A DNA stretch of 63,217 bases from positions 1 to 63,217 of the forward strand of contig JAFRTJ010000070.1 in assembly GCA_017427185.1 (NCBI GenBank). Reading direction: 5' to 3'. This stretch comes from Bacteroidaceae bacterium. GTDB lineage: Bacteria; Bacteroidota; Bacteroidia; Bacteroidales; Bacteroidaceae. The translations under genes were made by a program, and so were the position numbers. Below, piece after piece: positions 15,968 to 23,243 of the stretch; the stretch's first letter is position 1, and every line of letters starts with the position of its first letter. Under the pieces are notes generated by a model. It was not told the origin of the DNA, ran no database searches, and saw only the letters and a list, made by a program, of their open reading frames with translations.

Positions 15968-17647
15968 TTATCCATTATTTCTTATTGTTTCAATCCACTC
16001 TTTGTTAACAACCTTTGCCAAATCCGATAGTTTGCTGTTCAGCTTCTTCATTTCTTTGGAGGGCAGTTGCTGGACTGCGGCGATGAAGGCATCGCATTCC
16101 GTTTGACCGAAGGAGTTACCTTCAGTCTTCACCCATTTCATAGTGGTGCCTACCAGATTGCCTGCAGAGTTCTTCCCTTTGATAACTTCTGCCAGTGGTT
16201 GGCTGAATTTCTGAGCTGTTGCTGCCTCTTCGCTTTTGCGATAATCCTCTATTTCCTTTGCTTTCTTGCATTTCTCAAACCACGTCTTAAAATCTGCATT
16301 GTCAGGATCAAAAGCCAATGCTTCCTTAGCTTTTGATATGGCTTCCTCTAACTGGTTATTGGCGTACAATAGTTTAATCTTCTCCAAGAGTTCTTGACAA
16401 GCCTTCTGCTTCTTCAGTTCCTCCTCATGCGCTATCTTTCGCTTTAGTTCCTCTTCTTGCTGCTTCAATTTTTCAGCTTCCCGCTGTCTGGCTGGAGCCA
16501 CTATGCTTTCTATGATTTCAGCATGTTCAGCATTAAGAATCTCTTCTCTCTTGGATAATTCCTCCGCATTGAGTGCTCTGAGTTTTACGAAGCCCATCAA
16601 TTGCAGGTGTCCTTTATATTCAGCAGTCTTCCTCGACTTATATTTCTTCTTGCCTGCATTCCTGTTTTCAGTCCAAATGCCAGTCTGGTCATAGTCTTCA
16701 TATTGCCAATCACCAGTGATGGAATGGAAACCTACGCCAACAGACATCTTCAGCAAGCAATATGAATTATCTTCTGGGATCATATCCAACAGCGCATTCA
16801 CATTATCTGTCAATTCTTCAGAACGTTCTGCACTATATTTCTCAAAGAAAGCTTTCTCTTTTTGCAGATAACCTTTAGTCACCTGATTGATGATTTGGAA
16901 CAGGTCGTGAATATTGCCTTTCATGAGCTGTTCTTTCTTAGCCTTATGAGAAATGAACTTATCGGTATTTTCTGCCAATATATCAAACGCTTTACCAGCC
17001 ATAGCTATCGAGCCAAGTCCCTTTTGACCAGGAGCCACGCATTCATAAAGCGTATTAAACCCGTTAGGGCGATAACTACTATTGGTCTCCGACATAGCGT
17101 GCTTCCAACCTCCCGTCCATTGGGAACCATCCTTCTGCAGATTAAATATTTTCGTATTTACAAGAATGGTCCTGGGCATTTCGATGTCTGCTATGCGGAC
17201 AAATCGCATCAGGTCTGTACCATCATTCATGTTGCCAAACACTTCTTCGTTATTTCTTTCGTTCTCACGAAGGTGATGGAACAAAGCGGATCGCACGGAA
17301 CCTTTGATAGAGCTGCCTGCTACAACGGGCTTATCGTAGAACTGAGTGCGAAGAAATGACTTGATGGCATTGGTTGTGGTAACAGGCGATTGGAAAATTT
17401 GTTTTGATACACTTTCCAGTTTGTTGCCTAATAACTGGCTAATGCCTTTCTCATCTGAATTCTCAAACAGACTTGTCAATTTGTCGATATCCACACCTTG
17501 CTCTACGGCTTTCTTGATATCAAGGATATAGACCTTCCCGTCTTTCTGCACGAAATCTATTCCACGCATCCAGTCGTTGTCATTGCCTGCACCTACTGAC
17601 AATGGAGTGACGACTTCCAGTTCTATCGCATATTTCTTATCTTCCAT
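15968..17647 (-). CDS. csm5: Type III-A RAMP protein Csm5 with long C-terminal extension
   Basis: 559 residues from the ATG at 17647, which lies 8 bp after the csm4 stop; an upstream in-frame start at 17695 would overlap csm4. Residues 1 to about 355 are a Csm5 RAMP (ELEVVTPLSVGAGND at the N-terminus, SSIKGSVRSALFHHL basic loop). Csm5 caps the 3' end of the crRNA. Csm5 is usually near 350-400 residues; here a Lys/Glu coiled coil (about 355-415), a TPR-like pair of helices (about 415-455) and a further 100 residues are added. The role of the addition is unknown. Confidence 0.9.
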   Translation of the reverse strand: MEDKKYAIELEVVTPLSVGAGNDNDWMRGIDFVQKDGKVYILDIKKAVEQGVDIDKLTSLFENSDEKGISQLLGNKLESVSKQIFQSPVTTTNAIKSFLRTQFYDKPVVAGSSIKGSVRSALFHHLRENERNNEEVFGNMNDGTDLMRFVRIADIEMPRTILVNTKIFNLQKDGSQWTGGWKHAMSETNSSYRPNGFNTLYECVAPGQKGLGSIAMAGKAFDILAENTDKFISHKAKKEQLMKGNIHDLFQIINQVTKGYLQKEKAFFEKYSAERSEELTDNVNALLDMIPEDNSYCLLKMSVGVGFHSITGDWQYEDYDQTGIWTENRNAGKKKYKSRKTAEYKGHLQLMGFVKLRALNAEELSKREEILNAEHAEIIESIVAPARQREAEKLKQQEEELKRKIAHEEELKKQKACQELLEKIKLLYANNQLEEAISKAKEALAFDPDNADFKTWFEKCKKAKEIEDYRKSEEAATAQKFSQPLAEVIKGKNSAGNLVGTTMKWVKTEGNSFGQTECDAFIAAVQQLPSKEMKKLNSKLSDLAKVVNKEWIETIRNNG

Positions 17648-17655
17648 ATACTTAA

Positions 17656-18681
17656 TTATTTCAACTTGATAGGTAGCGTAATGGACTTTCCGCATCTCCA
17701 GATGGGATGATCGGGCGTCAGTTCGCCAATCTCTGGTCTTAAATCCACAATCTTACCAATGATATGGCTAGGCTCGTTTGTTTTAGAGAATACAGATCCA
17801 GGTAAGAAACCATAGATAGCATTCTTGCGGAGTGTGGTGTATGGATAAGTCGTAATCCAGCCTCCTCTGCGTGTGAAGTCATAGGCTACGTTGTCTGAAG
17901 CCAGAAGTTCTCCAAGTTGTTCTTTTGACTCTGGTATCAGAAGTGATAAAGCGATCTGATGATCGGCATCTTCTGGTATATTCAGACTCAGACTATCTGA
18001 TGTATATTCAAAGAATCCGAAGCCGACGTTCCTGTCTGTTCCAACACCTTCAATGGCGAGTAGGTTCAGGGCCTTCTCCAATAATTCCGTGTTACCTTCA
18101 GCGATGAAAAAGAGACCTGATTCATAACGGAATATAACCTTATCCACATAATAAGGCTGCTTAGCATCTTCATCGCCCGTTCTGCTATTTAGTGCAACTC
18201 TTTGAGACACTTCAGACACAACGAATTCTCTAGATTCATTAGCGTCTTCAGGTAATGCACTCTTTGTCAGGTAAGACTCTTGGATATATGGGATATACTC
18301 ACTGGAGCCATCAAATAGCCTAGCACCTGTCAAAACGTTACTATATAGATCGGAATCAATCCATTGTATCCGTTTCACCTTTTTAGCCATTGACACATCA
18401 GCAAGTTCTGACAGGCTTGCCTGCATAGGTATTGGCAGGAAATAGATGGGCTTGTCATCTTTCCCTCGCTGGAAATAGGGGAACAGGCTGCTGATTGTGA
18501 ACCCCATATCCCCATTTTCAGGCATAGCAGCACCCGTCTTTGCCAAGCATGATGTAAGGGCAGCATATAGCGTATCAGACTGTATAGTCTTCATACTATT
18601 GCTCTCGTCCTCATGCCTGTCTGCAATGTGCAATGGTGAGGTGAAATGCAACTTGTATATTTTATATGTTGCTATTGCCAT
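17656..18681 (-). CDS. csm4: Type III-A RAMP protein Csm4
   Basis: 341 residues. N-terminal RAMP ferredoxin-like fold (YKIYKLHFTSPLHIAD), then the QSDTLYAALTSCL motif typical of Csm4/Cmr3, and a glycine-containing GVGTDRNVGFGFFEY loop near residue 225. Csm4 binds the crRNA 5' handle and contacts Cas10. It sits 5 bp after csm3 and 8 bp before csm5, so co-translation is likely. Confidence 0.92.
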   Translation of the reverse strand: MAIATYKIYKLHFTSPLHIADRHEDESNSMKTIQSDTLYAALTSCLAKTGAAMPENGDMGFTISSLFPYFQRGKDDKPIYFLPIPMQASLSELADVSMAKKVKRIQWIDSDLYSNVLTGARLFDGSSEYIPYIQESYLTKSALPEDANESREFVVSEVSQRVALNSRTGDEDAKQPYYVDKVIFRYESGLFFIAEGNTELLEKALNLLAIEGVGTDRNVGFGFFEYTSDSLSLNIPEDADHQIALSLLIPESKEQLGELLASDNVAYDFTRRGGWITTYPYTTLRKNAIYGFLPGSVFSKTNEPSHIIGKIVDLRPEIGELTPDHPIWRCGKSITLPIKLK

Positions 18682-18686
18682 ATTAC

Positions 18687-19340
18687 TTAAGCTTTCCAGT
18701 CGTTAGCATCAGATAATTCTGTCTTCACAAACTCACCGAACTTGATTTGTCCGTATCCGCGAGAACCACTACCTCCAAGATAGTCGTTCTCCAAGAGTCG
18801 GATTCCCTTCTCAAAGAGCGCAACAAGTTCGTCTTCTTTGTCATCGTCCCAAATGTTCAGTACGAATTCTGCATTGAAAACAGCTCCTGCAGGGACACGC
18901 TCCGACTGTCTGGGATGCTCTGCTACTCCTTTAGTGCGGTCAATCACATTCTCCCATTTGTTCTCGGTATAAGGCATATCTAGGCTATCACAGGCCAGCA
19001 GTGCATCTTTTGACTCTTTGCTCAGAATGGCATCCCTTACAATCAATTTCGAAGGTTGATTGTCTGTCTTTTGATCTTTGCTTTCTGTTATTCCAAACAG
19101 GTTGTTCACTTTCTTGTCCATACCTACCTTAGAAGCGCCTGCTGCCTGCTCAAGCAAACAACGCATTTTGCCCTTCAGTGAACTGCCAGGTACATAGGGT
19201 TCGTTACCTCTTGTAGCCAACTTGATGACAGGATTGTCAATACCGCCGATTTCAACATTATCACTACTACCACCAATATGCAAGCCTGTAACTAAGGTTA
19301 TTGAGGTCTGGATCTTTATTTTCTTAATAAGTTGTTTCAT
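18687..19340 (-). CDS. csm3: Type III-A backbone RNase Csm3
   Basis: 217 residues, the normal size. Repeated backbone subunit that cleaves target RNA every 6 nt. Motifs: TSITLVTGLHIGG, IDNPVIK with the expected catalytic Asp at residue 35, and YVPGSSLKGKMRCLLE. Ends with GGSGSRGYGQIKF, the glycine-rich RAMP loop. All features of an active slicer are present. Confidence 0.95.
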   Translation of the reverse strand: MKQLIKKIKIQTSITLVTGLHIGGSSDNVEIGGIDNPVIKLATRGNEPYVPGSSLKGKMRCLLEQAAGASKVGMDKKVNNLFGITESKDQKTDNQPSKLIVRDAILSKESKDALLACDSLDMPYTENKWENVIDRTKGVAEHPRQSERVPAGAVFNAEFVLNIWDDDKEDELVALFEKGIRLLENDYLGGSGSRGYGQIKFGEFVKTELSDANDWKA

Positions 19341-19365
19341 TGTTCAATCATTTTAAAGTTTTTGA

Positions 19366-19782
19366 TTACTTTTTCTCTGCGGCTTTATGATAGGCAACGA
19401 TGGCCTCAAAAGCCGTAATGAAATTCTTAAATGCCTTTGGCTTATCTGGTGAAGCCTCCACTTTATCAATAGCATCAGCCATAACCGAGTAGAAATCTTC
19501 AATCTTCTGATGTTTTCCTTTTCTACCATTTTGTTTAGCACGGCCAACAGCGTAAGCAAGTTTGGGCTTTAGCATAACGAATTCTGTATCGTCATACCCC
19601 GTCATCTGCTGTCGTTTTACCTCTCCAAAAAACTTTCGGAGCTGGCTCGTGGTCAGAGGTTCTTCTTGGTCTTCTTTTTCAGCAAGATAATTACCGAACC
19701 TCTCTGCAAATTGAACAGTCGTAGCTGTTACTTTCTCTTGGATTTCCTGCTTGGAAATCATGTCGTTTTTATCCCAACTCAT
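19366..19782 (-). CDS. csm2: Type III-A small subunit Csm2
   Basis: 138 residues, all helical. The LTTSQLRKFFGEVKR motif and the KPKLAYAVGRAK segment are characteristic of Csm2, the small subunit that lines the inner filament along the target RNA. It lies 12 bp after cas10 and 25 bp before csm3. Confidence 0.92.
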   Translation of the reverse strand: MSWDKNDMISKQEIQEKVTATTVQFAERFGNYLAEKEDQEEPLTTSQLRKFFGEVKRQQMTGYDDTEFVMLKPKLAYAVGRAKQNGRKGKHQKIEDFYSVMADAIDKVEASPDKPKAFKNFITAFEAIVAYHKAAEKK

Positions 19783-19794
19783 ATCATCTTGTTT

Positions 19795-21240
19795 TTAATT
19801 ATTGTTGTCTTTTAATAATAATTCTGCCCATCTGGCAGCAAGGGCTATCAATTCCAGATTCCGACCTTTCTTATAGTCTATTTCTTTGTCTCTCAATTGA
19901 CGACAGAAGGCGCATACTTCTTCATTCGACTTATATCTGTTGATAAAGCGAGTAAGATAGTAGCTGATGTGCCAGACGTAACTGAAATCTTCAGGTTTTC
20001 CTTCTCTCTTTTTCACTTTGTTTTGGTCTGCTATTGAGGCATAGAGCATCAACTTGTGAAGGATACCTTTGCTTAATCCATAGTTCTGAATGAGGCTGGT
20101 GAATTGTTGTTGGTAACTTTTCACGTAGGCAAATTCTTCGTTCCACGAAACAGTTTTGCCCAAGAAGCACAAGGCGTTCTTTTCACCATCACGAAAAGAC
20201 TTTGCCATATCTTCTGCCTTGCCTGCAGACTCAGCACCCTTGGCAACAGGGAATTTCGGATTGACAATCGCAATACCTCCAGAGATGGTGATGCCGTCTT
20301 TGCCAAATTGTACTTCCACTTCCTGATGAATACGTTCTGCAAACTCAATCACTTTATCCCATCTGCCAATGACGAACAGATCATCGCCACCAGCATAGAT
20401 GATATTCAAGTAATCTTTGAAAGCAAGTTCTTTTTGGATACTCTGGGTTTTCTCTTCAAAAAATGACACTAATCTTTTTGAGAAAGCCTTGTATTCCTGA
20501 ATGGATTTGAAGCCTACGATAAAACGCTTACCCAGTCCGTCAACATCCATTCTGAGAATGCCTAATTTGGTATTTCCAGCATAGTCTTCAAATGTCTTGA
20601 AGTGTTGTAGGTCTCGTAATTCTTCACCTAACTGGATTTGCTCTTTTACAGAAGGTAAAATATACATGTCTTCCAATTTTACACAATCCGGAGATTCTAT
20701 ACCCGTCACAGCACAAACCTTCGTTTGTCCTCCTACGGGCAAAGACTCAAAGAAATCTTGGTAACTGTCGGTCAAAAGATCTTTGAACTTCTGACTCTTC
20801 TGATGATGGAAGTCAGCATTAACAGCTTTCCATAGGCAGCCAGGCTTCTGATTCTTTTTCTCTTCGTAATCAACTGTTCCATCAGCATTCTCTGTAAATG
20901 GAGTATAACTGATGTTGATTCCCAGTTGCCCCATGTGCTCATGCCACAATTCTTCTTTAACTTGCTGTGAGCAGTTGTCGATTGCAGTTCTTATCTCTGA
21001 ACTGTTGTCCGTCAAGAGATAAAACTTGCCACCAGAGTTATAAATTACTTCGACATTCTTTGCTCCAGCCTTATTCAGGGCATCCTCTATCTTCGTGCAG
21101 ACATTATCCATGTATTGCTGAAGATAGTAAGAACGCCCCTTCAGACTGACAGCGGCTTTCTTCGATGAGATGTTGTAGAGGAACTTCTGTATGCCAGAGA
21201 GGTCTCCACCTACGAATAGCTGATTGTGCGTTTCTTCCAT
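19795..21240 (-). CDS. cas10: Cas10/Csm1 without HD domain, GGDD cyclase motif intact
   Basis: 481 residues from ATG 21240, one base after the cas6 stop; a longer frame from 21318 would overlap cas6. Usual Csm1 is about 700-850 residues. The protein begins straight in the first palm domain (FVGGDLSGIQKFLYNIS), so the N-terminal HD nuclease is absent. The second palm carries IIYAGGDDLFVIG, the active motif for making cyclic oligoadenylate, followed by the helical D4 domain. This predicts signalling without ssDNA cleavage. Only one CxxxxxxxxxC pair (CAVTGIESPDC) hints at the usual zinc site. Confidence 0.93.
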   Translation of the reverse strand: MEETHNQLFVGGDLSGIQKFLYNISSKKAAVSLKGRSYYLQQYMDNVCTKIEDALNKAGAKNVEVIYNSGGKFYLLTDNSSEIRTAIDNCSQQVKEELWHEHMGQLGINISYTPFTENADGTVDYEEKKNQKPGCLWKAVNADFHHQKSQKFKDLLTDSYQDFFESLPVGGQTKVCAVTGIESPDCVKLEDMYILPSVKEQIQLGEELRDLQHFKTFEDYAGNTKLGILRMDVDGLGKRFIVGFKSIQEYKAFSKRLVSFFEEKTQSIQKELAFKDYLNIIYAGGDDLFVIGRWDKVIEFAERIHQEVEVQFGKDGITISGGIAIVNPKFPVAKGAESAGKAEDMAKSFRDGEKNALCFLGKTVSWNEEFAYVKSYQQQFTSLIQNYGLSKGILHKLMLYASIADQNKVKKREGKPEDFSYVWHISYYLTRFINRYKSNEEVCAFCRQLRDKEIDYKKGRNLELIALAARWAELLLKDNNN

Positions 21241-21241
21241 A

Positions 21242-21952
21242 TCATTCTGTTTTTGTATTCTCGTTTTCTTGTTTTTTTCTCGTTTCATGATGAACAATTC
21301 CAAATCCAATGCTCGCATTCTTGCCTACACCCACATTGTTTGGAATCGTTAGGTTGCAATTGAAATCGGCATTGAATGCCATTAGTTTCACTCCTTTATT
21401 GTATAATAGGAATGGCTCATTGATTTTTGTAATCTTGACAAACAATTCTTGTTCCAAATGGATATTCAGTCCTTTCAGCATAGATAGAAGGTTACCCTTT
21501 AGGATATTCTCTAAAAAGGTTACTCTTTCCACCTCACCTTCGATACCTTTATACGCTTGATAGTTCTTGGAATTCAATGGCAACCAACGACTGATGTGAT
21601 AGCAGAAAGGTTGTTCCCATGTCTGAACAAGAAGTCTGGCTGGCTGTATTCGGTCTGTTTCCCAGCTCATCTCACGTTCTCCAATCATTAGCGAATGGGT
21701 GGATTCCGTCAATAATTGGCCTATCATATCAACAGCTTCTTCAATACAAACAATAGTAGCTTTGCCGTGTAAGCACTTATACTGCACAAGTGGATATGAG
21801 TATCGGAATGTGTTATCTGATAGATGATTGTGGTAAAGCAGATTGGCTTTATTCCCAAGAGCTTTCAATACGGCACCTCGAAAGAGATGTATTTCCTTAA
21901 AGCTTATTTCCGTATTGAAAATAACTGTCAATATACGAACATATTTACTCAT
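21242..21952 (-). CDS. cas6: CRISPR pre-crRNA endoribonuclease Cas6
   Basis: 236 residues. N-terminal RAMP fold with FRYSYPLVQYK and nearby His residues (YHNHLSD) that are candidates for catalysis, and the C-terminal glycine-rich loop GVGKNASIGFG that defines the family. Cuts precursor transcripts from both arrays inside the repeat. First gene of the cas operon, preceded by a promoter at 22079-22109 and a leader of about 120 nt. Confidence 0.9.
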   Translation of the reverse strand: MSKYVRILTVIFNTEISFKEIHLFRGAVLKALGNKANLLYHNHLSDNTFRYSYPLVQYKCLHGKATIVCIEEAVDMIGQLLTESTHSLMIGEREMSWETDRIQPARLLVQTWEQPFCYHISRWLPLNSKNYQAYKGIEGEVERVTFLENILKGNLLSMLKGLNIHLEQELFVKITKINEPFLLYNKGVKLMAFNADFNCNLTIPNNVGVGKNASIGFGIVHHETRKKQENENTKTE

Positions 21953-22000
21953 ACATTTTTACAATAGAAAATGATCCCCCTGTATAGGTCTGTTTGTTGT

Positions 22001-22016
22001 AGAACGAACACGTTCT
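22001..22016. promoter_or_regulatory. Small dyad in the cas operon leader
   Basis: AGAACG-AACA-CGTTCT, a perfect 6-bp inverted repeat with a 4-nt loop, in the predicted 5' leader of cas6. It could be an operator or an RNA hairpin. Nothing else stands out in 21953-22256 apart from the two promoters. Confidence 0.35.
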
Positions 22017-22078
22017 AATAAAGCATCATCTATGGTAAGATTAAACTTACACATGTGGGGACAATTGTTTTCCTGCTA

Positions 22079-22109
22079 CAAAGATAATGATTTTTCAAAC
22101 TCACACAAA
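22079..22109 (-). promoter_or_regulatory. Promoter of the cas6-cas10-csm operon
   Basis: Minus-strand TATCTTTG (22079-22086) with TTTG (22106-22109) 19 bp upstream. It is the only good promoter before cas6 and likely drives all six cas genes, perhaps reading into array 2. Confidence 0.75.
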
Positions 22110-22226
22110 AAAAGCAACGGATTATTTCTTTATTAAAAAACAAATCCCAATGTTCCCGTTAATGTAACATCTAGTCCATTTTGCGTTAATCATTCTAAAT
22201 CACTTCCGCATTTCAGCATAAATTTG

Positions 22227-22234
22227 TAATTTTG
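22227..22234 (+). promoter_or_regulatory. Promoter -7 element of the flippase-like gene
   Basis: TAATTTTG fits TAnnTTTG and lies 22 bp before the GTG start at 22257. A -33 element is not clear. It is divergent from the cas promoter. Confidence 0.5.
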
Positions 22235-22256
22235 TGCGCAAGATACGACTGATCAG

Positions 22257-23243
22257 GTGAAGAAAGTAGTTGGTGAAATAGTGAAGATAGGCCTGCCGTT
22301 CCTGTTGGCCGGTGCCATCCTGTGGTGGATGTATCGCGGCTTTGATTGGGACGTGGTGAAAGGAGCACTTTCCAGCGAGATGTCTTGGACGTGGATGCTG
22401 TTGAGTATGCCCTTTGGCATTCTGGCTCAGGTGTTTCGAGGTCTCCGTTGGCGTCAGGTGCTGGAGCCGATGGGCGAGAAGCCTCGCATTCACACGTGCA
22501 TCAATGCCATCTTTCTCTCCTATGCCAGCAGTCTGGTGGTTCCTCGCGTGGGTGAGATTCTGCGATGTGGAGTGCTGAAGCGCTACGAGGGAACGAATTT
22601 CAGTCAAAGCATTGGAACTGTAGTGACAGAAAGAGTGGTGGATGTGATGCTGATACTGATCATCACCTTATTTACCATCCTGCTGCAGATACCCGTCTTT
22701 GCCAAGTTCATGATGTCGACGGGCCTCTCTTTCGAGGCGCTTTTCTCCAGATTCACCGCTACGGGTTATCTCGTGACGTTCGTCTGTCTGTTCGTGCTGG
22801 TGCTGGGTATGTGGCTTTTGTTCCGTCGTTTCCGACTTTTCTCCAAGACGCGCGATGTGGTTTCGGATGTGACCGCAGGGATTCTCTCCGTCCGTCATCT
22901 TCGGAATCCCCTGCTGTTCCTTTTCTATTCGCTTGCCATTTGGATTTGCTATTATCTGCATTTCTATCTGACCTTCTTCTGTTTCGACTTTACTGAGAAC
23001 CTGGGTGCCATTGCTGCCCTGGTGGCTTTCGTGGTGGGAACATTCGCAGTTCTGGTCCCCACGCCCAATGGAGCTGGTCCTTGGCATTTCGCCGTGAAGA
23101 CTATTCTGGTTCTGTATGGAGTGGGGCAAACCGATGCAGCCATTTTTGTGCTGCTCGTCCATACGCTTCAGACTTTCCTGGTTGCCTTGCTGGGAATCTA
23201 TGCTTTGGTAGCTTTGTTCCTTACCAAACCTCGTAAAGCATGA
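22257..23243 (+). CDS. YbhN/AglD-type (LPG synthase TM domain) membrane protein
   Basis: 328 residues with about eight TM helices. The PF03706-type pattern is seen: FRGLRWRQVLEP in the second helix region, SSLVVPRVGEILRCGVLKRYEG and later VGTFAVLVPTPNGAGPWHFAVKTILVLYGV. This family includes the flippase part of MprF and many stand-alone proteins of unknown substrate, so a lipid-handling role is plausible only by family. Start is GTG. The stop overlaps the following beta-galactosidase start by 4 bp, so the two are co-translated. Confidence 0.85.
   Translation: MKKVVGEIVKIGLPFLLAGAILWWMYRGFDWDVVKGALSSEMSWTWMLLSMPFGILAQVFRGLRWRQVLEPMGEKPRIHTCINAIFLSYASSLVVPRVGEILRCGVLKRYEGTNFSQSIGTVVTERVVDVMLILIITLFTILLQIPVFAKFMMSTGLSFEALFSRFTATGYLVTFVCLFVLVLGMWLLFRRFRLFSKTRDVVSDVTAGILSVRHLRNPLLFLFYSLAIWICYYLHFYLTFFCFDFTENLGAIAALVAFVVGTFAVLVPTPNGAGPWHFAVKTILVLYGVGQTDAAIFVLLVHTLQTFLVALLGIYALVALFLTKPRKA

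Noticed and set aside
15833..16030. Short plus-strand frame over the end of array 2
   Set aside because: It starts inside a CRISPR repeat and runs antisense to csm5.
21240..21318. Longer Cas10 starting at 21318
   Set aside because: The extra 26 residues are the end of cas6 in another frame and carry no HD motif.
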